64,000 nt of DNA. Origin: Paramarasmius palmivorus (lineage: Eukaryota > Basidiomycota > Agaricomycetes > Agaricales > Marasmiaceae). The DNA is taken from NCBI GenBank assembly GCA_037176845.1, contig JAYKXP010000030.1, positions 124,001 to 188,000 on the forward strand, written 5' to 3'. Both the position numbers and the translations under genes were made by a program. A model generated the notes under the pieces. That model did not search any database, was not told the origin of the DNA, and saw only the letters and a program-made list of their open reading frames with translations. The stretch's first letter is position 1; every line of letters starts with the position of its first letter. Positions 32,770 to 45,706 of the stretch are shown here, piece after piece.

Positions 32770-35700
32770 CTAAATGGTTTCTTCAGCCTTTGATAACAGC
32801 TCAGCACCAACAACTACAGGAATAGGTACCATTGCAGCCAACTCTGCCTCTCCAGCCTTTTCAGTTGCCACCGCCTTAGCGCTAGCATCAGCCGCCTTAC
32901 GTTCCTTCTCTGCAATGATGTCATTCAAGCGCTCGCGCTGAATGCGGCGAGGATAGGCTTCGTCCCGTTGTACCCAGCGACCGTCCTCCGTGCCTAACGA
33001 AAACATATCATCGGCCTCCAGTAGTGCCCATTCCCGATGCTGAGCGCAGGCAAGAGCTCGCTGGCGGGGAGACAGAAAATCGGCACGCCAATTGTCGACA
33101 ATATTGACCGTGTACGACTTGAGTTTACCTGTCTTCCACAGGTACAGCTCAAGGAGCATATCCTCGATGTCGCAGCCACAGTCAGCTGCTCGAGGATGAC
33201 GAGATTTAACCCGATTCCAGCCAGGTATCACCCATCCCTCAGGTTTCAACGAAGCAGGATCTGCTCCGGCTTTCAAAGCTGCAGCCTCTGCCTTGGCCTG
33301 GTCTTGCAAAAGCTGGTCCTTGACAGCCTTGGAAAGGGGAGGCCAAGGTCTGCCATAAAGTGTGTCATCGTCTCCATCAACACCGAGCTGGCTTCGTCTA
33401 GCTGACTTGTCGGTGATGGAGTGGTAGCGGCAAATGAGGTTGTGTCTGGAGGAAACCATAGCAGTGAGGGCAATTTCGCGGGCGGTGGTGATAACCTCTG
33501 GAAGATTGGAGGCTCGTTCGTAAATGTAAGTGCGGATACCAAGCTGGGATTTTGGGGCTGTGATAGAAGCAGGTCCACCGCCTTTGACACAACTTCTCAG
33601 CCACCGTCGGATGCCATCTAATGTTACACAAATAAGTCAATGTGACGATGAACACGAGCGCAAAAGAACTCACCGATTTTCGAGTCACCTGTGAGTACCT
33701 CTGACTTGTCCTCATCCTCTTCCAAAGGCTCTAAAGCCTCAGGGCCAGGGCTTCCCAGGTGCCGTCGACGTTTAGCTGCAACAACAAATGAGCTTGAAAC
33801 ACCAATGTTAATGCATTTTACATGCCTTGAGTATCAGCCTCAGCGTCTTCGCCTACGGCTTCTAATTCCTCCTTGGGAGGCGTGACCTTCTTTTTCCGAG
33901 GTTTCTTTGCAGCTTTAGAACGGGCTGTCAATTAAATAAATATCAACGGAGTATGTTGGCAAGGAAGTTGAGAAACGTACCTGCTGCTTGTTTCTTCTTA
34001 CCTCCGCGTTTAGATTGGCGAACCGGCTTCTTTGGGGCTATGAATTTATTGTAGTATCTGGCGGTTGATGTAGTCAATGAGTCTACGTACAGTGGTCTTG
34101 TTCAGTGTCTCCACCACCAACAGCTAATGACAATCGTGCCTTCTTAGGTATTGGTTTGTCATCGTCCTCTGCAATAGTGTTATCAGGAAACAATCAGGAA
34201 ATGATCTTGTGACACATACCTTCACTGTCAGAAATTTCGATAACTTGTATGGAACGTTTACGGACAGGCTTGCGGATAGGTCGGTGCTCTTCCGCCAGTT
34301 CATCTTCCTCAGATTCGCTCTGGATCACTAACAAATGAAAAAGATGTCAATGACATACGCCACACGTACATAAAACACATCACCTTGTAGGCGTTTTCGC
34401 CGACGAGGCTGCAAGTCATCATCTTCGGCCTCTGAAGATTCTATCAGTTGCACACCCGTTAGTCACAATGGCTAGGTTAGATAAATCAACATCCGTACCT
34501 GCATCGGTGGCTGTGCGCTTTACGGGAAGCGGAGTCAAGGAGTCTTCTTCGTCTTGATCCACTCCGTTGAACGGCAGGGCAGGTGGAAGATTTGACGGAG
34601 AGGACGACCTTGAGCAATGGGGAGGATCTTCCATTGGACAGTCTTCTGAAGAAATTGCCTGGAGGAAATCCGATCTGGCTGTCTTGGGAGAAACAGGAGA
34701 ATCTAGTGGTGCGGCTATAGACTGCAAATCCACAAGCGAATCTTGCACAGGAACAGGCGGCAGCGCTGGCGGGCCAGCCGATAAATGAAGGGTTACCGGG
34801 TTTGACGGACATGATGTCGGAATTCCCAGCACTGAGCTCTGTACTCCTTCGCAGATTACTGGTGCCGGCCCGGGTTCGGACTGACTCTGAGAATCAGCGA
34901 TCGAGCCAGGGGATCGAGGAAGGTCCTCAGCGATTGACTGAGGTGTTGGAGGAAGTGGCGTTGCCACAGTCTTGGAATCTGCCTGAGAATCTGCGATTGA
35001 GCCGGGCGCTGGAACCGGGGAAGTGACGTGGTCAACGTCGGTTCGTGGTGACATCGGCTGAGCAGGATCCTGCTGAGTGTCGTGGTCATGATCTTGCGTT
35101 GGTTGAAGTCCTTCCAACGACATTGGCATCAGCGGGGAGGCTTTATCTTGGTCGGACTGATTCGAAGCATCCGCTGGTTTCATGCCACAGTTGTTAGTGT
35201 TGTAAGAACGTTCATCAAATGATAGACGTACCTAAGCCATCCAGGCGTACGACATTGTCTGTCACAACCCCTTCGGCTAGCGAAATTGATTGTCTATGTT
35301 CTTCTTCCCTGTCTGGACGAGCGGATGGTTCTGTATATTAAAGGTATTCAGGTCATGGGACTGTCAACAATTGTTGATCAAAAACTAACGAGATTTTGGA
35401 GATCCGGCAACAGCTTCGTGGTCTGAGATGGCGTGGCGAGACTGCTTGACCCTTGGTGACTGAAACGATTCGTCGTCCGGCATTGAGGTATCAATTTGAT
35501 GTACTTCTTCGATGGTGGCAGCCAGCTCTGTGTGTACGCATGAGATGACGACAGGGCGCACAATCATCTCCGACTACATACCCTTTCCAAGGACATCCAA
35601 ATCCTCCTCGTTCTCACTGCTGGTGAGGTCGCTCAGGTCACTCTCGACATCACCATCCTTGTTCGTCGTAGATTCTGTTGCCTTGGATGGATCCTGATGG

Positions 35701-36485
35701 TCCTTGAGGAGCCGTGCGCTTGCTAAAAATCAGAACGTTTATCAATAGTACCCAATGAAATAGTGTAAAAGAAATACCCAAGGAATGGCTGAGCTGTGCC
35801 ACTCGATTATTAAGGCGTCGTGTCTTACTCTGAGACGCCACTGCTTTTTTCTTGGTGTCGCGGTAAAGAGTAAATGCCTCCTTGACGTTGAACGTTGCAG
35901 CGGGAGATGGAAACTCATTAGACCGTGCCTTTGCCTCATTCCAAACTTGGTCGGCATTCGCATGAGCAGTTTGGACCAGTTTAGTTTCCGCTTGTGATAT
36001 GGCCGCTTGTGCGCTTGCGAGTTTTAAATCTATGGATTACAGGTCAGAAAAAAAAATGAATAAGCCGTATAAACACACCTTGCTCCATAGCGGCGATGGA
36101 ACGGGAAGGAGCTGAGAGTTTTAGTTATGAGACAAGTTCAACGAACATATACGTGTCACAGCTCACCTTGTCTCGACGACTTTCCGGCACCCGACTTCCT
36201 TTTGGCTGCTGTTTTGGCTGACGGCTTGGCTGCTGGTTTTGCTGACGGTTCTGTCGGTTTGGCTGTCGGTTTGGCTGTGAATATGTTCCGTCAGACAAGG
36301 TAAATGCTACTACGACAGAATGAAACAGATACCTTTTTGTGAAGCCGAGGGACCATTCTTCTTTAGGCTGGAGCCTATCATATTTTTCACGTCAAAAAAT
36401 AAATCTGACACGGGCAGCGACACCACATACCTGAATGGCCAGTTAGTACTTCCCTTTGCTTTGTCCTACTGCTGCGAAGGAGCAT
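32770..36485 (-). CDS. Large unrecognised nuclear-type protein, many exons
   Basis: A long minus-strand gene runs from a likely ATG at 36485 (MLLRSSRTKQREVL) or 36378 (MIGSSLKKNG) to a stop at 32770. More than ten short introns have GTRNGT donors and YAG acceptors, and many exon joins were checked in frame. In order the protein has: an Ala/Lys/Pro repeat (KPTAKPTEPSAKPAAKPSAK); a coiled coil (DLKLASAQAAISQAETKLVQ); long acidic and Ser/Pro-rich stretches; several basic patches like nuclear signals (PRRRKRLQ, PKKPVRQSKRGGKKKQ); and a conserved-looking C-terminus (YGRPWPPLSKAVKDQLLQDQ ... WNRVKSRHPRAADCGCDIED ... DNWRADFLSPRQRALACAQH). The C-terminus appears globular. The family is not recognised; a chromatin or DNA-associated role is only a guess. 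Confidence 0.6.
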
Positions 36486-38489
36486 TATCAGAGGTGGGGA
36501 TGTGAGACGAGGAGAGGAAAGATGACGAGGCGCCCCCGCTCTTATTAACCTGTAATTTGCTGTGACCAAACATTGGACAAAGCTTGGTACAAACAGACAC
36601 CAATCTCTTGACTTCTGTCTCCCTAGCCTATTCTCTATGTCCCTGGCATGCACAGTGTGTTTAACAATGTTCATACCTGGTTTTTACGCCTTTTTTTGCA
36701 ACCTCAGCGAGCAGAGACCTCCCTAGTGGTTCTTGAACCTTGCTTGTAACGCTCTTTGTAACTCGGACTGTATATGGATATGCCGATACCCGGCTCTACA
36801 TGATACGTCTCAATTGGGGCTATCACCGATATTACGGTCCTTTCAACCTGTGCCTGTACTTACATGTGTCGCGGTGATATCTTTCGCGCTTTGGATATTG
36901 CTCCTCTCCCTTTCTCCATTACCAGACGGAATAACTAGTCACTGTAAGCAAAAGGCCGTATCAGGGCTTGCGTTTGGGTCATGGAACTTATGAGAACACT
37001 CACAATGCATTATGTTCGCTTTTCTGCAAGCGACGTCCATCGTTAGGCCTCATGACATCTTTTGATACATGTTGTCAACCATGATAAGGGTTTTTGGATC
37101 CGTTGAATGTTTCGGTGGTTATAACCGTGGAGTATGTTCCGACCTCCGATAGCGTGTGTTATTCATTTCTCACAGGCCTTCCAGCACTGCCTTCAGAAGT
37201 TCCCCCATCTGGCTCATGCCCATTCCATCGCCAGAATTGTCGGCGAGCTGGTCGATACAATATTTATCGGAGCATCGTAGAACGTTGCGCTGTGAGGAAC
37301 ATGAGAGGGTGATACTACAATTACCCGGAAAACCTCACAAAAATGATCTTGGGATGCGGAGGCTCTTAGATGAGTGAACCAGGTTGTGGGGACAGACTTG
37401 CGAGAATTGACGAACGTGATATGGGACGTGTTCCAAAAAAGCAATTGGTTAACGTTCTTCTGGGTTTGTCGAGATTGGAAAGTGTAATCTGAAAGCTGGA
37501 ATTGCGATGATCGGAAAGGAAGAACGCCAGATCAACCAAAAGAACACTTGCACTCACTTGACTAGTTATCAGATGAAATCCAGTACTGATCGTAGCTTGA
37601 TCTCGAGCTTGAAGGTCCCTCTATTACGCCTGGCTCTGGTAAGTGTTCTATTCGGAGTCTGCGTAATGAAGTCACCGTCAATGTATCTGAGTACGATTGC
37701 CTTCAAACTGGACTGGGGGTATCTCGTCATGTCAAACGTATCTCCACAATAGAGAGAGTCACATATAATCGTTGAGTTAGGTCCCGATGTTGGAAGTGAA
37801 GATATGGTAATCGGTCTAGTAGCATGGACTGGGTGCTCAGAGAAAGCGTCTGAGAATCCCAAAGCGAACATGTGGAGTTACCCATACGGTGTGAAATGAA
37901 AATGAATGAATGAAATCGTGAGTACTGAGAAAAGAAGGTGTCAACCGTTGAATTTTACATACCAGAACCAGATCTTGTCAATCAATATCCATCGATACAT
38001 CAAGGTTCGACACTATTTATGTGAGAGAGCACTGGAAAGTGAAAAGTGGAAATCAGCTGGGCAACGCGTGGATGGGAACGACCAATACTTATGCCGGAAA
38101 GCAGTAAACGTCGGAGTACGATTGATACACTAAGCATTGTACCAGGGACAAAACCAAGTTTATCCAAGTACTGTTCATTTCAGAGTTGATTTCAAACGGG
38201 TTTCAAGTGAGGTACCAAGTTGCTATTGATAGGTTTATGACGAGGCCATAGGTTAGTTCTTGGGTATACGAGGCTTGTAGAAGCTTTACCTATTTCTCGG
38301 GAGTCAACGCTGCAATGTGCAAATAGAATGAAAGGCCTAGCAGCGCGATATGACTGAGATGGTCAAGGTAGATTTTGGCGCTCATGCTAATCCGCGCCGG
38401 TGTTGTTATTCTGTGACAGTCACAATCACGGAAGTCATTGTCCTCTTTACTGAATCGTCACCAAGTCTACTCGCTCTGTCCCGAAATTC
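36486..38489. other. No supported gene
   Basis: Short frames on both strands lack splice support or recognisable content. Nothing further can be said from the sequence. Confidence 0.4.
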
Positions 38490-39155
38490 ATGGCGAATCT
38501 CAGTCCAACAACTTCAATGGCACCTCTTATGACCCGGACACCCTTACATATGATGAACAGCTCACCGGCAGAAGAATGGTCGTTATATTGTTTCCACTCA
38601 ATCGAGTTCCCGTTTCTGACTGCCAATATAGGACTCAGCAACAGATTCGTGAGCGAGCACGCGAGCGAATGCGACGTTATCGTCTCAGACTGAAGGCCAT
38701 GGGGTAGGTCTCTGAGGCGCCTCTTGCGTGAATATTGACTGGTTTGCTTTGGTGTACATAGACGTACACAAATGAAGGACTCGTGTCCTCCCAAGCATCG
38801 AAAACCAAAGGAGAAACGGTGCGACATCTATGTTCTTTCCAAATCACACCCATTTGACAACATTTCCTTCAGTGTAACAAGCAAAGCTTCAGCAGTACCA
38901 AATTTCAGTGCTCAGACTCTGTCAACGTCACCTGCATCTATGAATACTCCGCTGTTGTCGACATCCCCAGTCCCCTTTCCTACAATACCTTTTACCGCCG
39001 ACTTTCAGCCACCTCCATGGTATCATTATCCCCCCCCACATAGCCTACCTTACTCCCTTTTGCACCCTGGTTCTTCAAATTTTCGATATGAACACTCGAT
39101 GTACAATAATCTGGGTGCGCATGACCCTTATACGGAATTTTTCCCGAAGACTTAA
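38490..39155 (+). CDS. Small protein with basic, bZIP/bHLH-like helix
   Basis: Four exons (38490-38578, 38632-38703, 38762-38818, 38873-39155) total 501 nt and encode 166 aa. All joins are in frame, and introns are 53-58 bp. Exon 2 encodes TQQQIRERARERMRRYRLRL, a strongly basic helix followed by KDSCPPKHRKPKEKR. The C-terminal half is Ser/Thr/Pro/Tyr-rich and ends YTEFFPKT. The basic helix recalls the DNA-contact part of bZIP-type proteins, but no leucine zipper follows. It is the only + strand gene between 31.9 kb and the transposase. The first donor (GTCGTT) is weak, so the start is less certain. Confidence 0.5.
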
Positions 39156-39262
39156 TAGAAACGCGCCATACTGCATGTCACCAACAATGTATGCGATTGA
39201 CATTTATAAGCTCTTCGTAAGGTATTGTTCGTAAGTCAACTATGTACACATGAAGACAACGA

Positions 39263-40723
39263 TTATTCGGTGGTTAAACCGGGGATAACAACACCCGCAA
39301 GGTTGAGCGCTGCTCGAATCCTTTGAAACTCTTTCTCAGCAGCCAGCTTAGCGGCATTGGCTTCCGCGAGCTTAAGCTCTACTTCTACTGCAGCAGCTTG
39401 CTTGGCTTCGGCGATCTTTGCCTCAGCTTCCGCGTTAACCCGAGCCAGCTCCTTGTTGGCCTGTGCCAATTTGGCAGCAAGCTGGCTTGTGTCGCAGCGG
39501 CGGGCAGACATTAGAGAGGTGTATAATTGATGATTGGCTTGGTGAAGATTATCCAATAATTCACCTCCTTCAGTACGAAGACGTTTGGAGGTAAAATGTA
39601 TGAATGGCTCGTTTGCGGTTGGATGCTGGGCGCTGAAATGTACCCATGCTCCTGTGTCCTCCGCCAAATCTTCGAGCTGCGTAAGAGTGAACCTTAGGCT
39701 ATGCTGTCCTAGAACGAAGGTCATACCTTTGTCATAAATCTGCGAGTGCGGTCATAGAAGACCTTGGGGATGTTGATACCGGAATTGTCTTCTTCTGTGT
39801 TTTTCTTTTTCTCCTCTCGGCGGTGACGAGTGCGGCGAACGGCTAGAGTAAATGTTGAGCAATATATAGTGTTTCATTACTAGGCAACTTACTCAAGAGC
39901 TTGGAACCACGGTATACACCAACAACCTCACCAAAGCAAGGGTTGGCCTTGGTGGCACGTAGCCGTGCAGGCTTGGATGGAGAAGAGAAGGGTGACGAGA
40001 AGCTACTAGAAGGGGTTAGGGACCGAGCAGTTGACGGTGTTGAAGTAAACGCGAGTTCGTGGGAATCAAGTAACCGGAGAGGAGTAAGTGAAGCGGAGCG
40101 GGAATGACTGGGAGTTGACAGCTCAGAGGAATCCGACATGGCTATGACTGTCTGACTGTCGTCATTTGGGGGATTGGGATGTTCATTGTCTGTGTTGGAA
40201 ATATCCCGTAGGCTAGGATCTATAAGAGAATCAGGAATCGTCCCACTAGGCTATACCGACACATGAGTTTGACAATGGGTGCAGAACAACCAAGAACTGT
40301 ACCTCTTCCGGTGGTTCTTGGCTGTTGTCTTCTGTGGGGTGTACTGGTGAGCGCTCTGCAGAAGTATCAGGTATTTCTTCGTGTCCTGGTGGCACAAGTT
40401 CACCGGTAATCTTTCCAGGGGTGTCAACGTTGCACTACGAAACTGTAGTATTAGAATAGCAACAGAGTAAAGTAAGGATGTGCGTACCGTAGAAGACTGT
40501 CCGCTCGATATGGCGACTGGACCCGCTTCATTGTCAGGAGAGTCAACGCCCATCTAATTCACGTGTAAGCTATACAAACAATGAACCGAGACAATAACCA
40601 CTGTACCGTTGCCACTGGTCGTTTATACCGAGGGCATAGCTTCATGGGATGAGGTGTAGGACACTTCCGGCACATGCGTAATGGTCTTCCAGTCGAATCA
40701 ACGTTGGTAGGTGATTTGGCCAT
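39263..40723 (-). CDS. Unrecognised 400-aa protein, divergent from the KDZ transposase
   Basis: Six exons (40607-40723, 40488-40553, 40303-40434, 39893-40250, 39727-39842, 39263-39676) total 1203 nt and join in frame. Introns are about 50-53 bp. The N-terminus has a small Cys/His patch (MCRKCPTPHPMKLCPRYKRP). The middle is Ser/Pro/acidic and disordered. A short fold-like segment (NPCFGEVVGVYRGSKLL ... IPKVFYDRTRRFM) follows, and then a long Ala/Glu/Lys-rich coiled coil near the C-terminus (LAQANKELARVNAEAEAKIA). The start at 40723 gives the Cys patch right after the N-terminus; an in-frame ATG at 40783 is possible. It is transcribed away from the transposase gene. Confidence 0.65.
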
Positions 40724-40829
40724 TATACGCGACGATGAGGAATGAGAAGAAAGAAGGAGAGCATGGAACAAACAGCGAAACACAGTCCTTTATAGAAGAC
40801 CGACGTCTTAGTCAGCCCGGACTCGCTCG
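40724..40829. promoter_or_regulatory. 106-bp divergent promoter region
   Basis: This short gap lies between the start codons of the minus-strand gene at 40723 and the transposase at 40830. A TTTATAGAAGA stretch (about 40790) is the only TATA-like element seen. The compact head-to-head layout suggests shared control. Confidence 0.45.
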
Positions 40830-43800
40830 ATGTCTTCAACAAAGCCGAAAACCCCCTGGGTATTAGAGCCCTGTCCAGAGAAGCCAGAGAAGCCTCTTCA
40901 ATTTCCAGGTCACCTTAGAGGGGTAGTTGTGAGCCCCGAAAAGAAGGGCACTCGAAAGCGGCAAACTGGGGATCGTCCAAAATGTCCCAGTAAACGACGC
41001 AGGCTGGAGCATCCATCCAATACCACGACATCCGAAGTTCAGTCACCGACAACGGGCGAGGCCACAAACGATTGTGCGGAGCCATACATTGACGCATTGG
41101 GGTCCCCACCGGTTTCGACCTTCAACCTGCCTATAAATGAATCCGGGGAAGACATAGAGAATGACGGATGCGATCGGGAAACCGAGGAGAATGCATATGA
41201 CGAATATGTACATCTCATCGAGGAGCAGTACCTCGTATTTGTTCAAGTGACAACTTTCCATTATGTGGTACAGGGATTTGATGGTTCTAAGAAAAGTGGG
41301 ACGGTGAGTACCTAGACCTGTGTTGTGCATTGGATATACTCACATCTATCTCCAAGTCCAACTTTTATCACCTGGAGGCAAGGAAAAATGGTGAGGAATT
41401 TGTACGCCTCAGTTGTCTATGTCCCGAGGGGAAAAAGGGCGACTGTGTCCATAAGAAGTTCTACCGAGATTTTCGAGACGTCCGGTTCCGCGTGAATGAA
41501 GATTCTGTGAAGTCAGGTGAGTGCTCATCAAGATGTCATTTATCGGAGGAGTACTCACATCTAGAAGAGGGTGCGGTGGTTCTATTTCAGAGGCAAATGG
41601 TCGGAACGCAGGAGGAAACATGGCTGAACCGTTTCTCGGTGCGATATGGCTCTGAATCAGATGCCTTACGCAGCCGTACTATTGTGACATATGAGGGTCC
41701 AGATTTGGGCAGTGGAAAGTGGGTTTGCTTCAAGTGCCCGGGGAAACGTTGTGTGCACGCAAATATGGCAAAGAGATTGTTGAATGTAGTAGTGGGAAAC
41801 TCAGAAGATCAATCTGATGCCGAGGGCGAAGAAGACAATGTCCCATTGGATCAGATGTTTATGAGTGAGTTTGTAATGGCCCACAGTCGTCCACTGCTGA
41901 CAGTCCTGTAGTTGAATCAGTAAACTCCAGTTTATTTAATGAAACGGCAGTTTCACACCTACCTATCCTACCCCCCGAATGGGCTAGCCTTCCAGAAGAC
42001 CCTCTCTTATACCCACGCGTGTCTCCTGCTTCCCCGCTTCCAAGCTCACTATTGCTGAACCATGTCTCCCGGAGTGCGTGCGGCAAGGCGTTTTACAACC
42101 TGGATTCTCCGATTATACAGAAGGAGTGTACCATTTATGCATTGACGGGGAAGATGACGTCGCAGATATGTGTTCAGGCCTGTCCAATCTGTCCACGCCA
42201 TCACAAGTGTTTCATTGGGCCTGAACCACGCTCATTGGGCATCTTTAATTTCAACAATTCAGTGCTGTTCACTCATGAATTAATGGATGAATATACGAAC
42301 CAGTTCACGGGAAGCGAAACCCCTTTCGCATCCTTTGTTATAGCAGTTGCTAGGATTTATCAAGGACGAGGAGAAAAATTCATAGGAGAAGACCTATTTC
42401 GCGCAGCATGGTTCGCGTTTGCTTCGCTGCAGGATATGAATGGTGATATGTCTTGCCCCGATTGTGGAGAGACGCCGGAGACAGTCATTTTCGACGGTGT
42501 AACGCTATCTTTTGCAAAGCGCCATCTACACGACGCTTTGCAGCCTCCGACATATATTCCAATGGATGCCTTAAAGAGGCAACGTGTGCGGGTCAAGGAC
42601 CAGCAGTGGATACCGAACGCAGGTCCGAAGAAAGATCCAGGACCGACGGCACGTAAGGAACCCGGTGCAAGAACTCATCTCGCACAGTGGATGAAGAAGT
42701 GGGGAGATAAAAAGACAGTCAGCGGAGATGAGCGTAAGGTTATGAATGAGGAGTTGCTGTTACTATGCCAAGAGCTGGGGGTAGTTGGGGCCAAACCACT
42801 TGCGGATGCCCTTCGTGAAGTGTACAACCCAGGAGGTGTGATGCGGGAGTGGAGTGTCCGGCGTCGCTACCGCATACTTTTCGAGCAGGTGAGAGATGCA
42901 GTAGCACCTATAGCCCCGCTGACACTGTACCGTAGCTGAGCGCAAACGAATCAAGGGTTCAGATGGTGAATGAACTGGGGTTGCGAGCGCTTAAGCATTT
43001 CGTGGAAAGCCCTACGATAGCTAGTGCCTCGCTACTGGTCGACGTTCCCGCAATTATGCTCGTATGCGAGCAGGAAATACGGACAAGCAAAGACATCAAA
43101 ACGTTGATTGAGCTTTGTCGTTGGATAATGACACGAGCAGAGGAGGTGTTGCAAAGACTGATGAAAGGGAACCATACGAATCTAGAGAGTATTCGTAACT
43201 GTAAAACTAACAGCGACAACTGGAAAGAAGTAAGCCACAAGTCCCGCACAAGGTGCAAGCCCAACTCACCATCTTTTAGACAGGTTGCTGCTATGGCCTG
43301 CCCCAGATTCGTACCCGACCATCGTATCCACAGCTTTCTGGCGACACAGATCCTGAGAAGGATGTTAAAAGAGGAGGAGAATGTTCAAAATTTTATTCCA
43401 CGTACGGCGAACGAAGGCTCACGGGCGGCCTCATGTGTGCTTGGTGTACTCACAGCATTTGCTACGGCTTCCACTGCATTCCTAAGGGGGAAGGTCGAAA
43501 CGATGTATTCTCTGCACTGGTTACGCGTTGGCCTAAGGCTCCCAAGCGTATCATATACGATTTCGCCTGTGCGTTGGGCCCATATTGTATGACGAGGGAA
43601 CCGGAATTCTTTTCCAAAACACATTTTCTAATTGACCGTTTCCATGCGAAGGGACACACCAAATGTTCGTCGGCGGCGTTCCTTTCAACACATGGAGAGG
43701 TCGACGGAGAAGTTGACAAGATTAATTCCAGCGCGGGAGAGTGCGGGAATAGTGGATTGGGAAGAATTCGAAAGCCGGTGAGCTACATGCGACAGAACAG

Positions 43801-43873
43801 GGCAATTCTGTTCACGAAGCATTATGTTTCCATTTGGAATAGGGTCAGGATTCGGAAGATGAGGAATTTGTAG
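40830..43873 (+). CDS. KDZ/CxC-type transposase with SWIM-like zinc clusters
   Basis: Six exons (40830-41303, 41357-41516, 41565-41864, 41912-42888, 42936-43229, 43280-43873) total 2799 nt, or 932 aa, with five introns of 47-53 bp, all in frame. The N-terminus is basic. A SWIM-like cluster follows (LSCLCPEGKKGDCVHKKF, CxC...CxH), then a second cluster (WVCFKCPGKRCVHANM), a Cys/His region (CPICPRHHKC, and CPDCGETPETVIFDG as in CxC domains found with KDZ transposases), and a linker. The C-terminal catalytic-like part has acidic residues in RIIYDFACALGPYCM, FLIDRFHAKGHTKC and NSSAGE. Together these fit a Kyakuja-Dileera-Zisupton relative (family knowledge). No premature stop is seen, so it may be active. 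Exact subfamily and catalytic residues need alignment. Confidence 0.82.
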
Positions 43874-44340
43874 TGTCTGTGTAGCTGGTATTGCATAGTT
43901 CGTATGACCTGTGGATGAAAGCATGCCGGAAAGCCGAACGGTGTGTTGAGATCTGATAATGTTTGAGATTGGTCTGTATCAACGCAGCAGGTGTTTGGGG
44001 AATCATACCTAGAAAGAGCTAGCGCAGAACTTCGAGGGTTGAATGCGATAGAATAGCTATTCGAGCGGCGAAGTCGTCGAAGTGTAGGTCCGTGGATTCC
44101 TTTGTGAGCGACAAGTCATAGTCAAAATGAGAGAGTTGAATAGCGAGAGGAATGGTATTAGTATGTTGAAAGAAGGGGAAAATGCTGGTGTAGATATTTA
44201 GCTGGCACAGTTGGGGAGAACTGTCATGACGGTTCCAAAGAGACAACGTGACAAATGTGACCTGATGTCACATTTCGACCGTCGCTCCAGACTCGGCTTA
44301 GGATGTACAATCAGTTCATTGGATTCACTCTATTCTACCA

Positions 44341-45706
44341 TCAGTCTACATATAGCCCCATGCCAAATTGAAAGGCATTTTCTGCTTCTGCTTCGGTCAA
44401 AGCTACCACAATATCATCCTCCTTCAATTTCGAGAGAAAATTGGCGCCAATAGAGGCAACCAATTCATCACTAGTAGCAAATTTATCCACAACTCAGTTA
44501 TGAGGGGACAGAGTGAGGAACGAGGCTTACCGTTGACAGTACGTGGGGGTTGCAGCATTCAATACAGAGAACCAAGCGTCCTCGTACTTCGTATCTTCCA
44601 GAAACTTGCAAAGCTTCGACCGGATACAGCCCTCAAGTGCATACCCAGCCTGTTCAGCGTCGACAAAAGGTATGACGTATGAATACTTCATGTCTTTTCC
44701 CCGCCCAATGTTAGCTTCCATCCTGACCAACATGTCAACGAGGCTGACGATCGATAAAAAACGAACATACCGGGATGTGTACACACGATGAGACCCACTC
44801 AAGCCATTGAGGACAAGATAGGCGCCAGGAGAGGTATTCTTGCGAGGGGAAGTGCTCTGGACCTTCTTCGTCTTCGTTCTCATCGTCGGGGACGCTGTAT
44901 TGTCCTTCCTTCGAGCTGAGCGTGTTGGTGACGTGGTGCGTTCCGCCTGGGATTTGGGTGGTGGAGCCGAGATACTTTCTGTGAAAGAAGGTAAAATCTT
45001 TCTGTGAGAGTCTACTGAATAGGCAAAGGTAGGGGAAGTCGAAGACGACGGAAATGATTGAATTAAGCCGCCTCCGGAAGATGTCGGGATCGAGACCATG
45101 TTATTGGCCTGAAGTTCATTTGCTGCTCCGGCGGGGGGATCGAGTCTTGATTGTGTCGGGTGTGTGTAGTCATTGGCTGGAGTGACGGACTCAGAAGGTT
45201 CGGATTCATCTTCATTGGACTCGGAGTGTGTAGAATGATCGCTGATAGAGGGTGGTCGGGACATAGCAGTGCTATACGACTCTCGCCTCTCAGTTTGAGA
45301 TTCTGGAATCTTGGAGGTCTCCTTCGTGACTCGAGCCATGATAAGGTCTGCAAGATAAGTGAATGTTGAAAATCATTACACAACAGCTACTTACCAAAGG
45401 CATCTTCTACTTCACCCATGGCTCTTTCAACATCCGTAAGATGTTTTTCTATCTCAGCCTGATGAAAACGGAGGCGACCACAGTGCCAATACACCTCTGT
45501 GCGACTGTCAGCAAGGTTAAACGATGATAAAAACAGGAACTCACCATCAAGGCTCGCGCGAAGGCGAATAGCATCACGGTCAATTGCGGGGTCTTGAGGT
45601 CTAGGCGGATGGCACGCAGAACCTAATAGGTGATAAGATAGTTTTCAATGTAAGTGAGCTTGTAAGACCTACCATTGAGAACTTGCTGGCCGGCAAGGTC
45701 TGACAT
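44341..45706 (-). CDS. Unrecognised 370-aa protein downstream of the KDZ transposase
   Basis: Six exons (45673-45706, 45545-45622, 45395-45496, 44771-45347, 44531-44722, 44341-44470) total 1113 nt, with all joins in frame and introns of 47-60 bp. The N-terminus starts MSDLAGQQVLNG and has a helix (HQAEIEKHLTDVERAMGEVE). A long Ser/Pro/Thr-rich acidic middle follows. The C-terminal half looks globular (PGAYLVLNGLSGSHRVYTSR, VIPFVDAEQAGYALEGC, DAWFSVLNAATPTYCQR). That part recalls the small N-terminal domain seen in some RNases H (G-x-Y-x-V-x-x-G followed by A-x-x-A), but the match is weak. It is convergent with the transposase (468-bp gap). Confidence 0.62.
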
